Shown here piece after piece: positions 1 through 11,400 of a stretch of DNA of 64,000 nt. Made by a program: the position numbers and the translations under genes. The notes under the pieces were generated by a model that saw only the letters and a list, made by a program, of their open reading frames with translations, searched no databases and had not been told where the DNA came from. Source of the DNA: Amblyornis subalaris (lineage: Eukaryota > Chordata > Aves > Passeriformes > Ptilonorhynchidae); assembly GCA_018881555.1 (NCBI GenBank), contig JACAXG010000028.1:1584006-1648005 (forward strand), read 5' to 3'. Numbering within the stretch: the stretch's first letter is position 1; every line of letters begins with the position of its first letter.

Positions 1-161
1 GGGAAAATGTGGGATTGAAGCGTCCAAGGAATTGCTTTTGGCTCAGCAGGGCAGGATCTCCAGGCTCAGAGCCCGGTGTGTGCGAGTAGCAGGATGTGCT
101 GGGGGCACATCCAGGATTCCAATGATTCCAACATCCCCCTGATGATCCGTTTTCCTTGCAG

Positions 162-3100
162 AGCACCTTAACCACCTGGCTGAGAAACTTTGCCTGGGAT
201 TCCGCCCTCTCCAGGGCACAGCTGGCCACTGTCGTGGAGGAGCTCCTGCCCACCCGGCACAAGCGAGCGGAGGGTATGGGAGCTCCCTCCGATCCACAGG
301 GATTCCCACCGGGATCAGGGCTGTCCCTAGAGCTTGTGGCTTGTCAGGCATTGGAAGGGGCTCCCAGGGAGGTTTGGNGTCCCTGTCCCTGGAGGTGCCC
401 AGGGAAGGGCTGGACGTGGCACTCAGTGCCAAGGCGGGGATGGGGCACAGCTCAGACTCAGATCTCGGANGTTTTTCCATCCAAAACAATTCTGGGATTC
501 AAATCCTGGAGCAGAAGGGTNTAACCCTGAGTTTGCCGTGGCTTTTCCAGGCTGCCCAGCGGACAAGGAGATCACAGAGGCAGTTCTGGAGGATGACCTG
601 ATGCCCACCTTCTACTCCCCCGAGGAGCTGCGCGCCTGCCTCCGGAACGTCTCCCTGGAAAACCACCTCTCCCAGGTCCTCACCTACAGCTTCAGCATCC
701 CGCAGCTGGCTGTGCTCAAGGAATACTTTGATGAGGTAATGGGATTGCTCAGGGCCTTGTCCTGTTGAATTTAGGATCTCCAAGGATCCGACTCCGGCGT
801 CTCTCGGCTCCTCTCCCAGTGTTTGATCGCCTTTACTGGGAAAATGTCTATTTCTTATGTCTTATTTCTGTATCTAATCAGAGTTTTCCTTGCCTGTTGG
901 CCCTTGGCCTTTCTCTGTGCACCTCTGAGAGGAACGTGGCTCCNTCCTCGCCACAATCTCCTATCAGAGGGTTGAAAACAGCACTAAAATCATCACTTNA
1001 CCTTTTCCTCAGAGTAAAACCCAGCCCCACTGCCCCACTTTGTAGCCATAACAACGGTGTTTCCACAGAGGTATCCCAGCGGTTATCCTGAAACCCTGCT
1101 CTCCAACCTGAGCCTTTTCCTCTTTCTCCTCACCCCGGAGGAGGTTTCCAAGTGGAACCTGAGCTCGGCTGACATGCTGGCTGCCTTCCTGAGGAACGAG
1201 CCCTCGGATTCCCTGGTAGGCACCTGGGTTAGCTTTCCTGGGTGGGGAGCTGCTGGTTTAGGATTAGTGGGTCCAAAGAGGGTCGAACCACCCTTGGTGC
1301 CACGAGGCTGGCTGGACCTTGAAGCCCGGACGAACAATCTGAATTTATTCCGTTTTATTTTGGTCGTTACCGCACGTTTTTCTTTTTGGGGGTGAAAACA
1401 CAGGTTCCGATGGGATGAAATGAACCCCACTGATGTTGTTTGCAGGCCTCAGCAGCAATCCAACGCTACCTGGAGCTGGGCAATGCCCTCAACGCCACGG
1501 CCCTCGACGCCATCGGCCCCAGCCGAGTGTGCGAGCTGAGCGAGGCTGAGCTGGAGGCCATCGACCCTCCCAGCCTNAAGTGAGTCAGAAATTGGCCTGC
1601 TCTTGGCTTTTTCCAAAAGCCCTTTCCCACCTCCAAGCGGTTTTTTCCCTTTTTTTTCTGCGCTCAGGGAAAGGAAATCTGGGAAGCGACTTAGAACGGG
1701 GTTTGAAACCTGCTGGGGCCCACCCTGCTCATGCCCATCCTGCCAGGAAGGGCTCAGATTTCCAGTCCAACTCTCCTTATTTCAGCTCAGCAGGCAGCAG
1801 ATCTGCAAAAGAGTTGGTTAAATTTAATTTCATGGAATGACCGAATCGTTAAGCTTGGAAAAGACCTCCCCCACCACCACGGTCACCACTAAACCACGTC
1901 CCCAGCTGCCACATCCATGTGGTTTTTGAACACTTCCGGTTGAAATCCCACTGAAAGACNGGGAAATGAAATTAATGAATTACAGCTTTGCAAACACACA
2001 AATTTACTGGGCACCATCAGAGCCATCATCATCACTCGGAAGACAAATCGTTCCCAGCGGGAAACTGAGCCNTTGTTTTTCCTCTCAGCTCCTCTCCATG
2101 GATCTGGGGAGAAGGGGTCACCTGTGCTGTGTAGAGAAACTCTCGGAATAGGTGAAAATTTGTGCAGGTTGAGGGTGATAAAAGCTTTTTTCACCCTAAA
2201 TCTTTCTTTTTTTTCTGCAGATTGGTGTCTCTGAATCCTTCCAACTGTTCACAGGAGAAAAAAAACATCTTGTACCGGAAAGCCAAGGAGGCCTTCTCTG
2301 GCCAGCAGCATTTCCCTGCTTACTATCAGCTGATTTTACCTTACTTGGGTATGTAAAAAAACCAGGATGTCATGGGGAAAGAGAGCTCTTGGCCACGAGC
2401 CAAAGGGGTATCAAAATCCACCCGAGATTTGGGAATTTTCAAAGCCAAGTGGTTCAAAGTTTGTCTATGTCACAGCCCTTTTCCATATCACAAAACTGAT
2501 TTTTTTTTTTCCCCCCTATTAAGCCAAGAATTTTTCCAAACTCTTCTCACCCCTGTGTCCATCGTCTGGCATTGCCACAGATTTTTAATGCCCAACAAAA
2601 TAACTCCCAATTTAAAAAAGGGANCAGCATCTGTATATTTTGCAGCTGGAATCGCTCTGTTATCAGCCCCAACCTGATCAATAATTTTGGAGAAATCCTC
2701 AGTTTGTGCCCCCCCCCCCAGCACAGCTCCTTTTTGGGGCTCCCATCCCTTGATGTTCTCCCTGTTTTTTGGTGCCAGAGGGGGCTCCTGCTGCGGATCT
2801 CAAGGCTCTCAGCAAGGACAACGTGAACATGAACATGAGCACGTTTGTGACTTTAAGAAGAGACTCTCTGATGGTGAGCAGGACCTGGGAATTCTGTAAT
2901 TCCTTGCGTTTGTGTCACGCTGGGTGGCTGGGTTTGGTTGTGTTGTCCGTGGGTGGAAATCAGGAGCGAATTCCATCAAATCCAGAACGATGTTAGACTG
3001 GTAGGAAGTGGAGAAATGGCCTGAAATTGCTTCGAAAATGGAATTTGGCTTCCTAGATGGATGCAAAGCCAGTGGGATTTCTTCAGGGCAGGCTCTGGCA

Positions 3101-4083
3101 GGAGCAGGGAACGGGTGCCCACGGGATCAGGGATCTCCAGACAAGACCACCAATAATGTATCCATTTGGGAAGAAATCCCAGTGATTTCAGCAGGGATGG
3201 GACCCCCAGCTGAGTGCAGGAGGTTTGGCATCAGAGAGCAACAGAAACAGCCTCGGAGGAGCCACCACATCCTAAGGGAAGATTGTCCCAAGGAAACCAC
3301 TCACAGGAATTCGTCCTTCCCGCTTCTGCCGATGGAAACCCTGTCATTTCCCTATCCAGAGGTGTCGTTTCCATCCCTAATTCCCGCTCTGGGATTTCTC
3401 CTAGAGCCTGACTCCCGCTGAGGTTCAGGGCCTGCTGGGGCTGAACCTGCCTGACCTGGCCAGGTGGCAGTACCAGGGCCCCGTCCGGGACTGGGTCCGG
3501 CTGCAGAGGCAGTCGGAGCTGGACNCGCTCGGGATCGGCCTCACGGGGGGCACGCAGGAGGGCTACATCAACATCGTCACCCCCAAATTCCCAGGTGTGC
3601 ACCCCCAGCACCTCAGCTGGTTGGGAATGAAGTGTTTGTTTCGGGGTTGCAGCCAGGTGGGCTCTGCTGAGGAGCACGAAGCCCTGCAGGGCAAATTCCG
3701 GGCGCAGCGCGAGGAGCGATCCTGGAATCCCGCTGGGAGCATCCCTGCTGGCTGAACTCCTCCTCGGGGGTGTGCTGGATTTGGGTTGGAGTCATAGGAT
3801 CACAGAGTGCTTTGGGTCGAAGGGAACTTAAAGATCACCCAGTGCCAACCCCCAAACTCAACGTGGTGGTGCTGGGATGGGGAGAAAGGCAAAGAGAATC
3901 CCTGGGTGGGATATAAAGGGATGTTTTCCCATGGAGGGAATGGGTCAGTGACTGATTTCTTTGCTCTAATCCCCTCTTTGTCCTCCAGCTCTGTCCTCAG
4001 CCCCNCTGGGCACCGTGGCCGTGGCATTCCACCTCCTGCCTGCCCTGCTCCTCACTTTCCTCACTGTGTCCATCATGTCCTGA
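162..4083 (+). CDS. MSLN: Mesothelin (MSLN), 3' portion of gene, GPI-anchored surface protein
   Basis: Eight coding exons read in phase: 162-273, 551-735, 1069-1215, 1446-1579, 2221-2348, 2779-2873, 3405-3594, 3989-4083 (TGA). They encode 361 visible residues; the signal peptide and N-terminal half lie before the window. The chain follows the mature mesothelin layout: repeated helical superhelix units, a GGAP-like join at 2348/2779 (LGGAPAADLKALS), then PVRDWV and a GIGL.GG..EGYI stretch. The last exon encodes a short hydrophobic tail (AFHLLPALLLTFLTVS) with no cytoplasmic part, the pattern of a GPI-attachment signal. The first visible exon ends with RHKR, a furin-type site just before the Cys-bearing exon, as in the known precursor cleavage of mesothelin. 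Several N-glycosylation sequons are visible (NVS, NLS, NAT, NCS, NMS). Known role of the family: cell-surface adhesion (mesothelin binds MUC16). Orthology rests on sequence pattern plus the order MSLN-MSLNL-RPUSD1-CHTF18. Confidence 0.85.
1835..1960 (-). repeat. CR1-like LINE fragment in MSLN intron
   Basis: The plus strand begins with a reversed CR1 end (GGAATGACCGAATCGTTAAG then TTGGAAAAGACCT), so the element lies on the minus strand. It is diverged and sits between exons 1446-1579 and 2221-2348. Confidence 0.55.
3794..3862 (-). repeat. Short CR1 3'-end fragment in last MSLN intron
   Basis: The plus strand reads CATAGGATCACAGAGTGCTT then TTGGGTCGAAGGGAACTTAAAG, the reverse complement of the CR1 terminal sequence. 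Only the extreme 3' end is recognisable. Confidence 0.5.
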
Positions 4084-4401
4084 CCATCTCCTCCCGAGAG
4101 GAACCAAGATCCCAGGACCTGCCCTGGGACCTGGGCTGAGGAGTGCCCAGAGCTCCAGGCAACCCAGGATTCACTTTTAGGTACTTTTGGCTTTCAAATC
4201 CCTTGGAAAAAATCCCCTGTTCCAGGCTCTTCAGAGCAGGATCTTTGGTANAGCCCAAGCCCTGTGCTAAGCCACGTCTTACTGCTGGGTTTAAGGGTGA
4301 AACTGGGGAGTTCTGCAGGTTAAAAATGACATTTCTCAGAGCCTGACCTCGAGACACTGCCAAGACCTCAGGGTGGGAGTGAAGTTTTCCGGCTGCTTGT
4401 A

Positions 4402-4407
4402 AATAAA
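4402..4407 (+). terminator. Candidate polyadenylation signal of MSLN
   Basis: AATAAA lies 319 bases after the MSLN stop codon. Nothing else between 4084 and 4916 looks like a gene; this is the short gap between two convergent genes. Confidence 0.5.
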
Positions 4408-4916
4408 TCCTGGAACTGAGTAAAAATGCCAGAAGCAAATCGATGAGTTTGCTGTTGTTTTCTCTTCCTCGAGGCTGCCCTTGCCTTCCTGTCTGCAGGA
4501 ATCAGCCCAAGTTAAGTGCTCAGAAACCCAGGATTTGCCTGTTGCTTTTCCTTGGGGTTGGCTGTTCAACACGTAAGAGCTGAGGCCATTCTCAGCTTCC
4601 TCATGTGGAGGGGAAGGAACTTTGTACCAGGTTTTCCATANTTTTTCCCACTTGTTAGAAATATCTGTCCAAAAAAACCTCAGTGCAACCTGTATCCAGC
4701 TCCTGACATCCCTCTTTCCCCCNGGAGGAGGGTCTTGGAGGGAAAATGGGATTTATATATTTTATATCTTATAAATCTTCATTGTCTGTGCTTTATAGAA
4801 AGGGAACAGATCTGTCCTTCACTGCAGATTTGGGATTTAAGCTGGAAAAATGGCACCACAAAGCACTGAACACCTCACTGAACACGTTTGATTAGGAAAA
4901 AATAGNTGATTGATGC

Positions 4917-4922
4917 TTTATT
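4917..4922 (-). terminator. Candidate polyadenylation signal of MSLNL
   Basis: TTTATT on the plus strand is AATAAA on the minus strand. It lies about 490 bases past the minus-strand stop at 5414, a normal 3' UTR length. Confidence 0.5.
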
Positions 4923-5413
4923 GTACAGCANTGCACAGTAATCAAGATAAATTATCTTCAGTTAATCATCCCATCGGAGTCTGTGTGTAGTCTGAACAAA
5001 CCCTGATCAAAAAGCAGTTCATGGAAAAAGGTAAATATGATTGTGGAGGTCTCCCAGCTGCGCTGCTGGGCCAGCNGTGACTCAAATCCCTGAGCTGTCC
5101 CACTGTTCAACAGATCCCAGTGGGACTGGATAGAAGGAAAATCCCTGGTAGAGCGGAGCCTTGGCAGAGCAGTCTGGTGGTTACTACAGGGAGTAAATTG
5201 CTAGTAAGGACCTGTGGGGCTTCTTCGGGCTGGGAAAAGATCTGCGCTCCTTCACTGCCCAGCCTCGAAAACAACAGCCCAGTTCCGTGCTGCCACCACA
5301 TGGACGAGTCCTCCTCCTTTCCCGGGTTTCTGCTTTCCAGGAGGGAATTTCCCAGCGCCGTTCTTCGGGATGGGAGGAGGGGTGCGCGGGGTGGGTGGTG
5401 CTGGGCTGTGGGG

Positions 5414-8400
5414 TCAGAGCAGCCCCCGCAGCAGAACGTTCCCGGCGGTGGCTGCCAGCAGGAGCACGAGGCAGGAGCAGAGCCTGGATCCCGATCCTGG
5501 CGGGAGAACGCGGGGAATGGGATTCTCCGGGTGCACGGNCCCACCTGTCCCAGCGGCGCTGGATCCGGCCAGGAGCGAGGCGGATCAGCCAACACTCAGG
5601 GAGGCTTCGTCTTCACCATCATTCCCAAGCCTTTCCCGACTCTGGACACTCCCACCTTACCAGGCTGGGGCTGCAGGTTGATGTATCCGTGGGAAGTTGG
5701 TCGGGGAGACTCCGGAGCAGCCCCGGGCGTCGGTCCCGTGCCCTCCCCGCCGCTGGCGGTGGAAGAAGGGCCGGGACGCTCCGGAGGGGAACTGGTCCGG
5801 CAGGGCAGGGTCGTGGGCTGGGCCGGCGAGGAGGGGACGCTTTTTTGGGTGGAGAGGGTGGAATTGGGAATTGGGGTGGGCTTGTGGGGAGGGGGCGGCA
5901 CGTGTGTGACTGCGGGGGCAGGGCTGGAGCCAGGGACAGGGGGGACGGTGCTGTGGGGGGCAGTGGGAGCAGGGGAGTGAGGGACAGGGGCGGCAGTGGG
6001 ANNNNNNNNNNNNNNNNNNNNNNNNNNNNNNNNNNNNNNNNNNNNNNNNNNNNNNNNNNNNNNNNNNNNNNNNNNNNNNNNNNNNNNNNNNNNNNNNNNN
6101 NNNNNNNNNNNNNNNNNNNNNNNNNNNNNNNNNNNNNNNNNNNNNNNNNNNNNNNNNNNNNNNNNNNNNNNNNNNNNNNNNNNNNNNNNNNNNNNNNNNN
6201 NNNNNNNNNNNNNNNNNNNNNNNNNNNNNNNNNNNNNNNNNNNNNNNNNNNNNNNNNNNNNNNNNNNNNNNNNNNNNNNNNNNNNNNNNNNNNNNNNNNN
6301 NNNNNNNNNNNNNNNNNNNNNNNNNNNNNNNNNNNNNNNNNNNNNNNNNNNNNNNNNNNNNNNNNNNNNNNNNNNNNNNNNNNNNNNNNNNNNNNNNNNN
6401 NNNNNNNNNNNNNNNNNNNNNNNNNNNNNNNNNNNNNNNNNNNNNNNNNNNNNNNNNNNNNNNNNNNNNNNNNNNNNNNNNNNNNNNNNNNNNNNNNNNN
6501 NNNNNNNNNNNNNNNNNNNNNNNNNNNNNNNNNNNNNNNNNNNNNNNNNNNNNNNNNNNNNNNNNNNNNNNNNNNNNNNNNNNNNNNNNNNNNNNNNNNN
6601 NNNNNNNNNNNGGTGGAGTGAGGGACAGGGGTGTTGGTGTTAAGCGTGGCAGTGGAAGCAGAGGTGGGACTAGGGACAGGGGTGCTGGTGCTGTGAGTGG
6701 CACCAGCGCTGGTGGTGGCCCTGGAGGTGACAGCAGGGAGCGGGGAAGAGCTGGGAGAGGTGGCACTGGGGCTGCTGGTGGCCAGGAGGGTGGTGAGGAG
6801 GGTGACAGCGGGGAAGGTGGCTTTGACCGTGGTGGGAGACTGGTGGGTGGAGCACGGGGCGCTGGAGCCGGTGGGCAGAGCGGGAGGGGCAGGGGAGGTG
6901 GCGGTGGGGACGGTGGGGACGGTGGGGACGGTGGGACCCCCAGTGTGGGGGGCAGGCTCGTCTGGGGGGGTCGGGCTGAGAGCGCTCGGGGCGGGGGTCT
7001 TGGGGGGGACCGTGCTCGACTGAGCGGTCGAGTGGGTGGCGGTGACAACGGGGGTGGGGACAGGGGGGAGGGTGGTGGGCACAGGGGTGACACTGGGTGA
7101 AGTGGTGGGGTTAGGAGCGGTGGGGACAGTGGGGAGGGTGGTGGGAGTGGGGACAGTGACCACGGGGGTGACACTGGCCGAGGTGGTGGGCTTAGGAGGG
7201 GCGGGGACAGTGGAAAGGGTGCTGGGCACGGGGGTGGTGGCCACGGGGGTGACACCGGCTGAGGTGGTGGCGTGAGGAGGGGTGGGGACACTGCCCGTGG
7301 AGGTGGCACTGGCCGTGGAGGTGGCACTGGCCGAGGTGGTGGGGTGAGGAGGGGTGGGGACACTGCCCGTGGAGGTGGCACTGGCTGAGGTGGGGGGGTG
7401 GGGAGGGGTGGCTGTTCCCGTGGGCTCCTCCAGCCCTCCCTGCAGGCCGATTCCCAGCACACAGTCCAGTTCCCGCTGGGACTGTCTCTTCACCCAGCTC
7501 ATCACCGCGGGCTCGTTCTCAGCTTCCTTCAGCTCAGGGAGGTTTTCCCCCAGCAGATTTTTCACGTCTGTGACGCTGAGTTTCTGCAACACACACACAC
7601 ACAGCACCCCCTCCCTTCATCCTCACGGCCCCAAATGCTTTTCTAANGGGGCTGCAGAGCGGGTAAAAACTTCCTAAAGAAAATTTATAAAGCTAAAAAA
7701 GTGGGGAATTGATGATTTGATGATGCTCTGGCCTCAGACCCCCCTGCTCAGCCCTGCCCTTCAGTGGGGAGAGGGACAGCAGCTCCCAGGGCTGTACCTG
7801 CAATTCCTGGGGATTTAGGGCGAGGAAGGTGTCCAGATCCATGTCTATGGCCACGCCAGCATTAGCCAAGTGCTTCAGATCCTCTGCTGGAGCTCCACCT
7901 TAAAGANAGCGCAGGGGACACCTGGAGAGGTGCAAACCCTTCCAGCACTTCTGGGGAGGTTTTGGAGAGGTTTTGGAGACTGCCAGACTTGTCTCTAGCA
8001 TGGCCAAACCCCCCTGGCTGAGGAAGAGACCCCAAACCTGGCAGGGAAGGAGGGTGGNGGTGCAAGCACCTACCCAGGTAGGGCCAGATCCGGCAGTAAT
8101 ATTTGCCAGGCGTGCCGGCCAGGCTGGCAAAGGCCTCCCGGGCTTTCCTGTAGAGCTGCTCCTTCTTGGCTTGGGAGCATGAAGAAATGTTCAGCTGCCC
8201 AGCAGTGCTGGAAGGGAAGGTCACAGGTCAGCAGAACCCCTGCCCGCAGCTGACACGTTCTGTTGCCTGGGAGGGACGAGNGGGTTGTCCCTGCTCANGG
8301 CNTCAGGGCTGGGGTGGGATTTGGGANTGGGACACGGCGATCCCGCTGTGCTGCCTGGGAGTGGGCAGAGCCGAAACAGAGCTGGGGGTCTTCCATCCCA

Positions 8401-11400
8401 CCCCCCACCCACCTCCCCACAGCACCAGGGCCTGCCAGGGCCTCACAGCATCCCTAAAAAGCGGCTCACCTGATGGCTTCAGCGGGAATCTGCCGGATCT
8501 GCTCCTCCCGCAGGTTGCACAGGCGCCTGCCTCCGATTTCCCGGAGCAGGGGCCCGGTCAAGGAGCCCCCCAGGGCCAGGTACCTGCTGAGCAGCTGCTG
8601 CACCTGAGGAGCACAGGGCACGTGGTGGGACACAGGTAGGGAAGGGAGANGCTCCTGGTAAGGACGGGAGCGCTGCCACCCCCCAGCAAACCCCACAACG
8701 CCTTCCTGGTCCCAGTGTGGGTTCCCCAGCACCCACCCCCTGCTGCCGCCGTGGATTTACCTGGGAATCCTCCCACTCTCCTCCCGAGGGGCTGAGCAGG
8801 GCTGAGAGGGTGGTGTTGGAGGTCACTGACCACCGGCTGATCTCCTCCCCCGTGTACAGGCGGGACAGCTGCCCCAGGCGCTTCAGCTGCTCCTCCGGGA
8901 TCCCCGACGGGAAGATCTGTGGGGCAGGAAAGAGGGTGAGGGAAGGGAAAACAGGGCAGGAATGGGTGCAAAGGACCCGCTCGGGCACCTTCATCCGTGT
9001 GTCCCTTGATCCCCATTCCCACAATGGGTTCTGCCCATCCCGGGTCGTGCCCGTGCTGCTGGGGGCTCCTGCCCTGGCTCACCCCTTACCCGGTCCAGCT
9101 TTTCTTTCAGGACTCGCAAGTACTGTGTGGGAAATGACAGGTGCACCAGAACGTCCAGGTTTTCTATCAAGACCTCATTGCTCAGGCAGAGGTCGAACTG
9201 CTCAGTGTNGTAGTAGAGGAACAGGAGGGGGTCAGCGGCGGAGCTGGCGGTGATGGGCTCGGACTCACAGCCTGCGGGCAAGGAATGGTGTCAGGGAGAG
9301 GTGGTGTGTCCCATATGTCCCCTTCCCACCTGGCCCCGGTCCTGCCACGGGGCTCAGAGCCCCCGGAAGAGCCCTGGTGAGTGCACAGGGAATCACAATA
9401 ANGTGGCTCAAGCCACCGTGGATCCTTTTCCCATCCCTTGGGTTCCCAACCCGTGGAGGTGCCTTATTTGCTTTCGTTCCTGAAAGTTATTCCTGGTGAT
9501 GTTTTTGCAGCCCACTTGTACTTTATCCTGTTCAAGGCAACTAAAAATGCTCCGTGACACCCGCACGAGCGTCCTCCGGGCTTGCAGCATCCTNCCCTGG
9601 TGCCAGCCCTGCCTGGGGAATATCCCACTGACCTGCCTCCCTCCCNGCTGCTGCCACCAGATCCCTGCTCCCAGGTAAGAGCAAACCCCGCAGTTTTTTA
9701 TGGGAATCCCACAGTTTTCCGCCTGGTCCATGTGGGAGCTCCCAAACGCCAACCAGGGGTATTTCCCCCCCTTCCCAGAGCTCTGGACNGGCCACAGCAA
9801 AGGGAAACACTCACGGTCCGAGCTCCGCTTCAGCCTGGGATGAGAGGAAGCTGATGCTGCTGCAAAGGCCCTGAGGAGGATCAGGGATTTCTCCCGCTGG
9901 GAATGTCCCTGGCTGCTGTAGGCAGCTGCGATGCTCCTCCTGAAATCCTCCCGAGTTGCCTGCGGGGACAGAGAGTGCTGGGACCGGGGACAGAGGGCGC
10001 TGGGTCCCCCGACCTCGGAGCTGACCTGGCTGATGGACAACTCCCCCCGAGGAGTGACCTTACCTCGGCCACCAAACCCAGCGTGGTCTGGTTCAACGCC
10101 AGCACCAGCGGCCCCAAATCTTGGAGAGTGTGCAAATCCCAGCTTGAAGGATCCCTGTGGCAGCGGGAGGAGGAGCAGCTCAGCATCCTCGTGGATGCGC
10201 CCCCCCCCTCCAGGGGCGGAAAGGCTCCTTACCCGTACTCTGTGTGCCCCGTGAGGAGCAGGGCGTTGAGGGCGTCCTGCTGAGCCCCGCTCAGCGCCGG
10301 GCAGAGCTTGAGGTTCTCCAGGACGGCGGGATGCGAGGCCGGGATGGTTCCCGGCTCCGTGTCGCACACCAGCGCCCCGAGGCTCAGGAGCTGCGGCGGC
10401 TCCAGGCGGCGGCCCCGCACCCCCTGCGAGACACAAACCAGCCTCGTACCCTGGCCAGGGGAGGGGCGGGGGTCCCCGGGCACCCGCGGTGCCATCCCCA
10501 CTCACCAGGCAGCTCAGTGCCCCGCGGAGCAGCCGCGTCCTGCGGGCCGAGCCCCGCGGCAGCAGATCCAGGTTTCCACGGGAAGCTCGGGCGTAAAATT
10601 CCCTGCAGGTCTCAGCGCGCACCTCGGACGGGCTGTGGGGACCGGGAGTGGTTGGGGGGAGCGGGGTGAGGCTTTTGGTGGGCACGGGGGAGTCTGACAC
10701 TCTTTCAAGGAGTCCTGGGCACAGGACGGCGTTGCCCAGCCCTGCGCACCCATCCTGTGGCTCCTCAGGGCTGAGAGACAGCCGGGGGGGATCCGCAGGG
10801 CTGGGAATGCCCCGTGCGGGTTGGAAGGTGCCCACGGACACGGGTGGGCTTTGTGAAGCCCCCACGTTCCCTGGGATGTGCCCGGGCCACGCCAGCGGGC
10901 GCTGGGTGATGGCATTTCCCAAAATCGAGTATTCCCTCGATACTCACTCGAAGAAGAGCAGCAGGTCCGGTGGGAAGCTGCCGAAATCGCCCGTCAGGTT
11001 CTTGGCAGCGAGGAGCCGGGCCAGGCACGAGAGCTGGGCACAGAGAGGCCGGGCTGCTCAATGCCAGGGCGGGGAGAGCCCCCTCGGTGGCCCCTGGCAC
11101 CCCCGGCTCTGCGGGGTTTGCATTCCCCGCTCCTGCCCTGCCCACCTGGGCGCTGCTCAGCTCCCCTGNCTCCCCTGGCAGTCCCCGGGCGAACGCGAGG
11201 ATGGCGGCGGCGGGCAGCTCTCCGGTCGGGATGCACGGGAATTCCACCAGGAGCGAGGATGGGAGGCTGCGGNGATGGGAGGCTGAGGTTCGCCACCCAC
11301 CTGAGCTCCCCAGAATCCCCTGGAGGACAAACCCGCTCGTTCCCTTGGGAAAACCCTTCGCCCTGCGCGCGGCTGCGTGGGGTAAGCGGGGATAACATGG

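Noticed and set aside
5657..7462. Very long minus-strand open frame rich in P and L
   Set aside because: Alternative frame of the mucin-like MSLNL exon, kept open by GC-rich repeats and the N run; it does not match the mesothelin frame at either end.
9408..10922. 504-codon minus-strand open frame
   Set aside because: Runs through several MSLNL exons and introns in mixed frames; the phased exon model explains the conserved parts.
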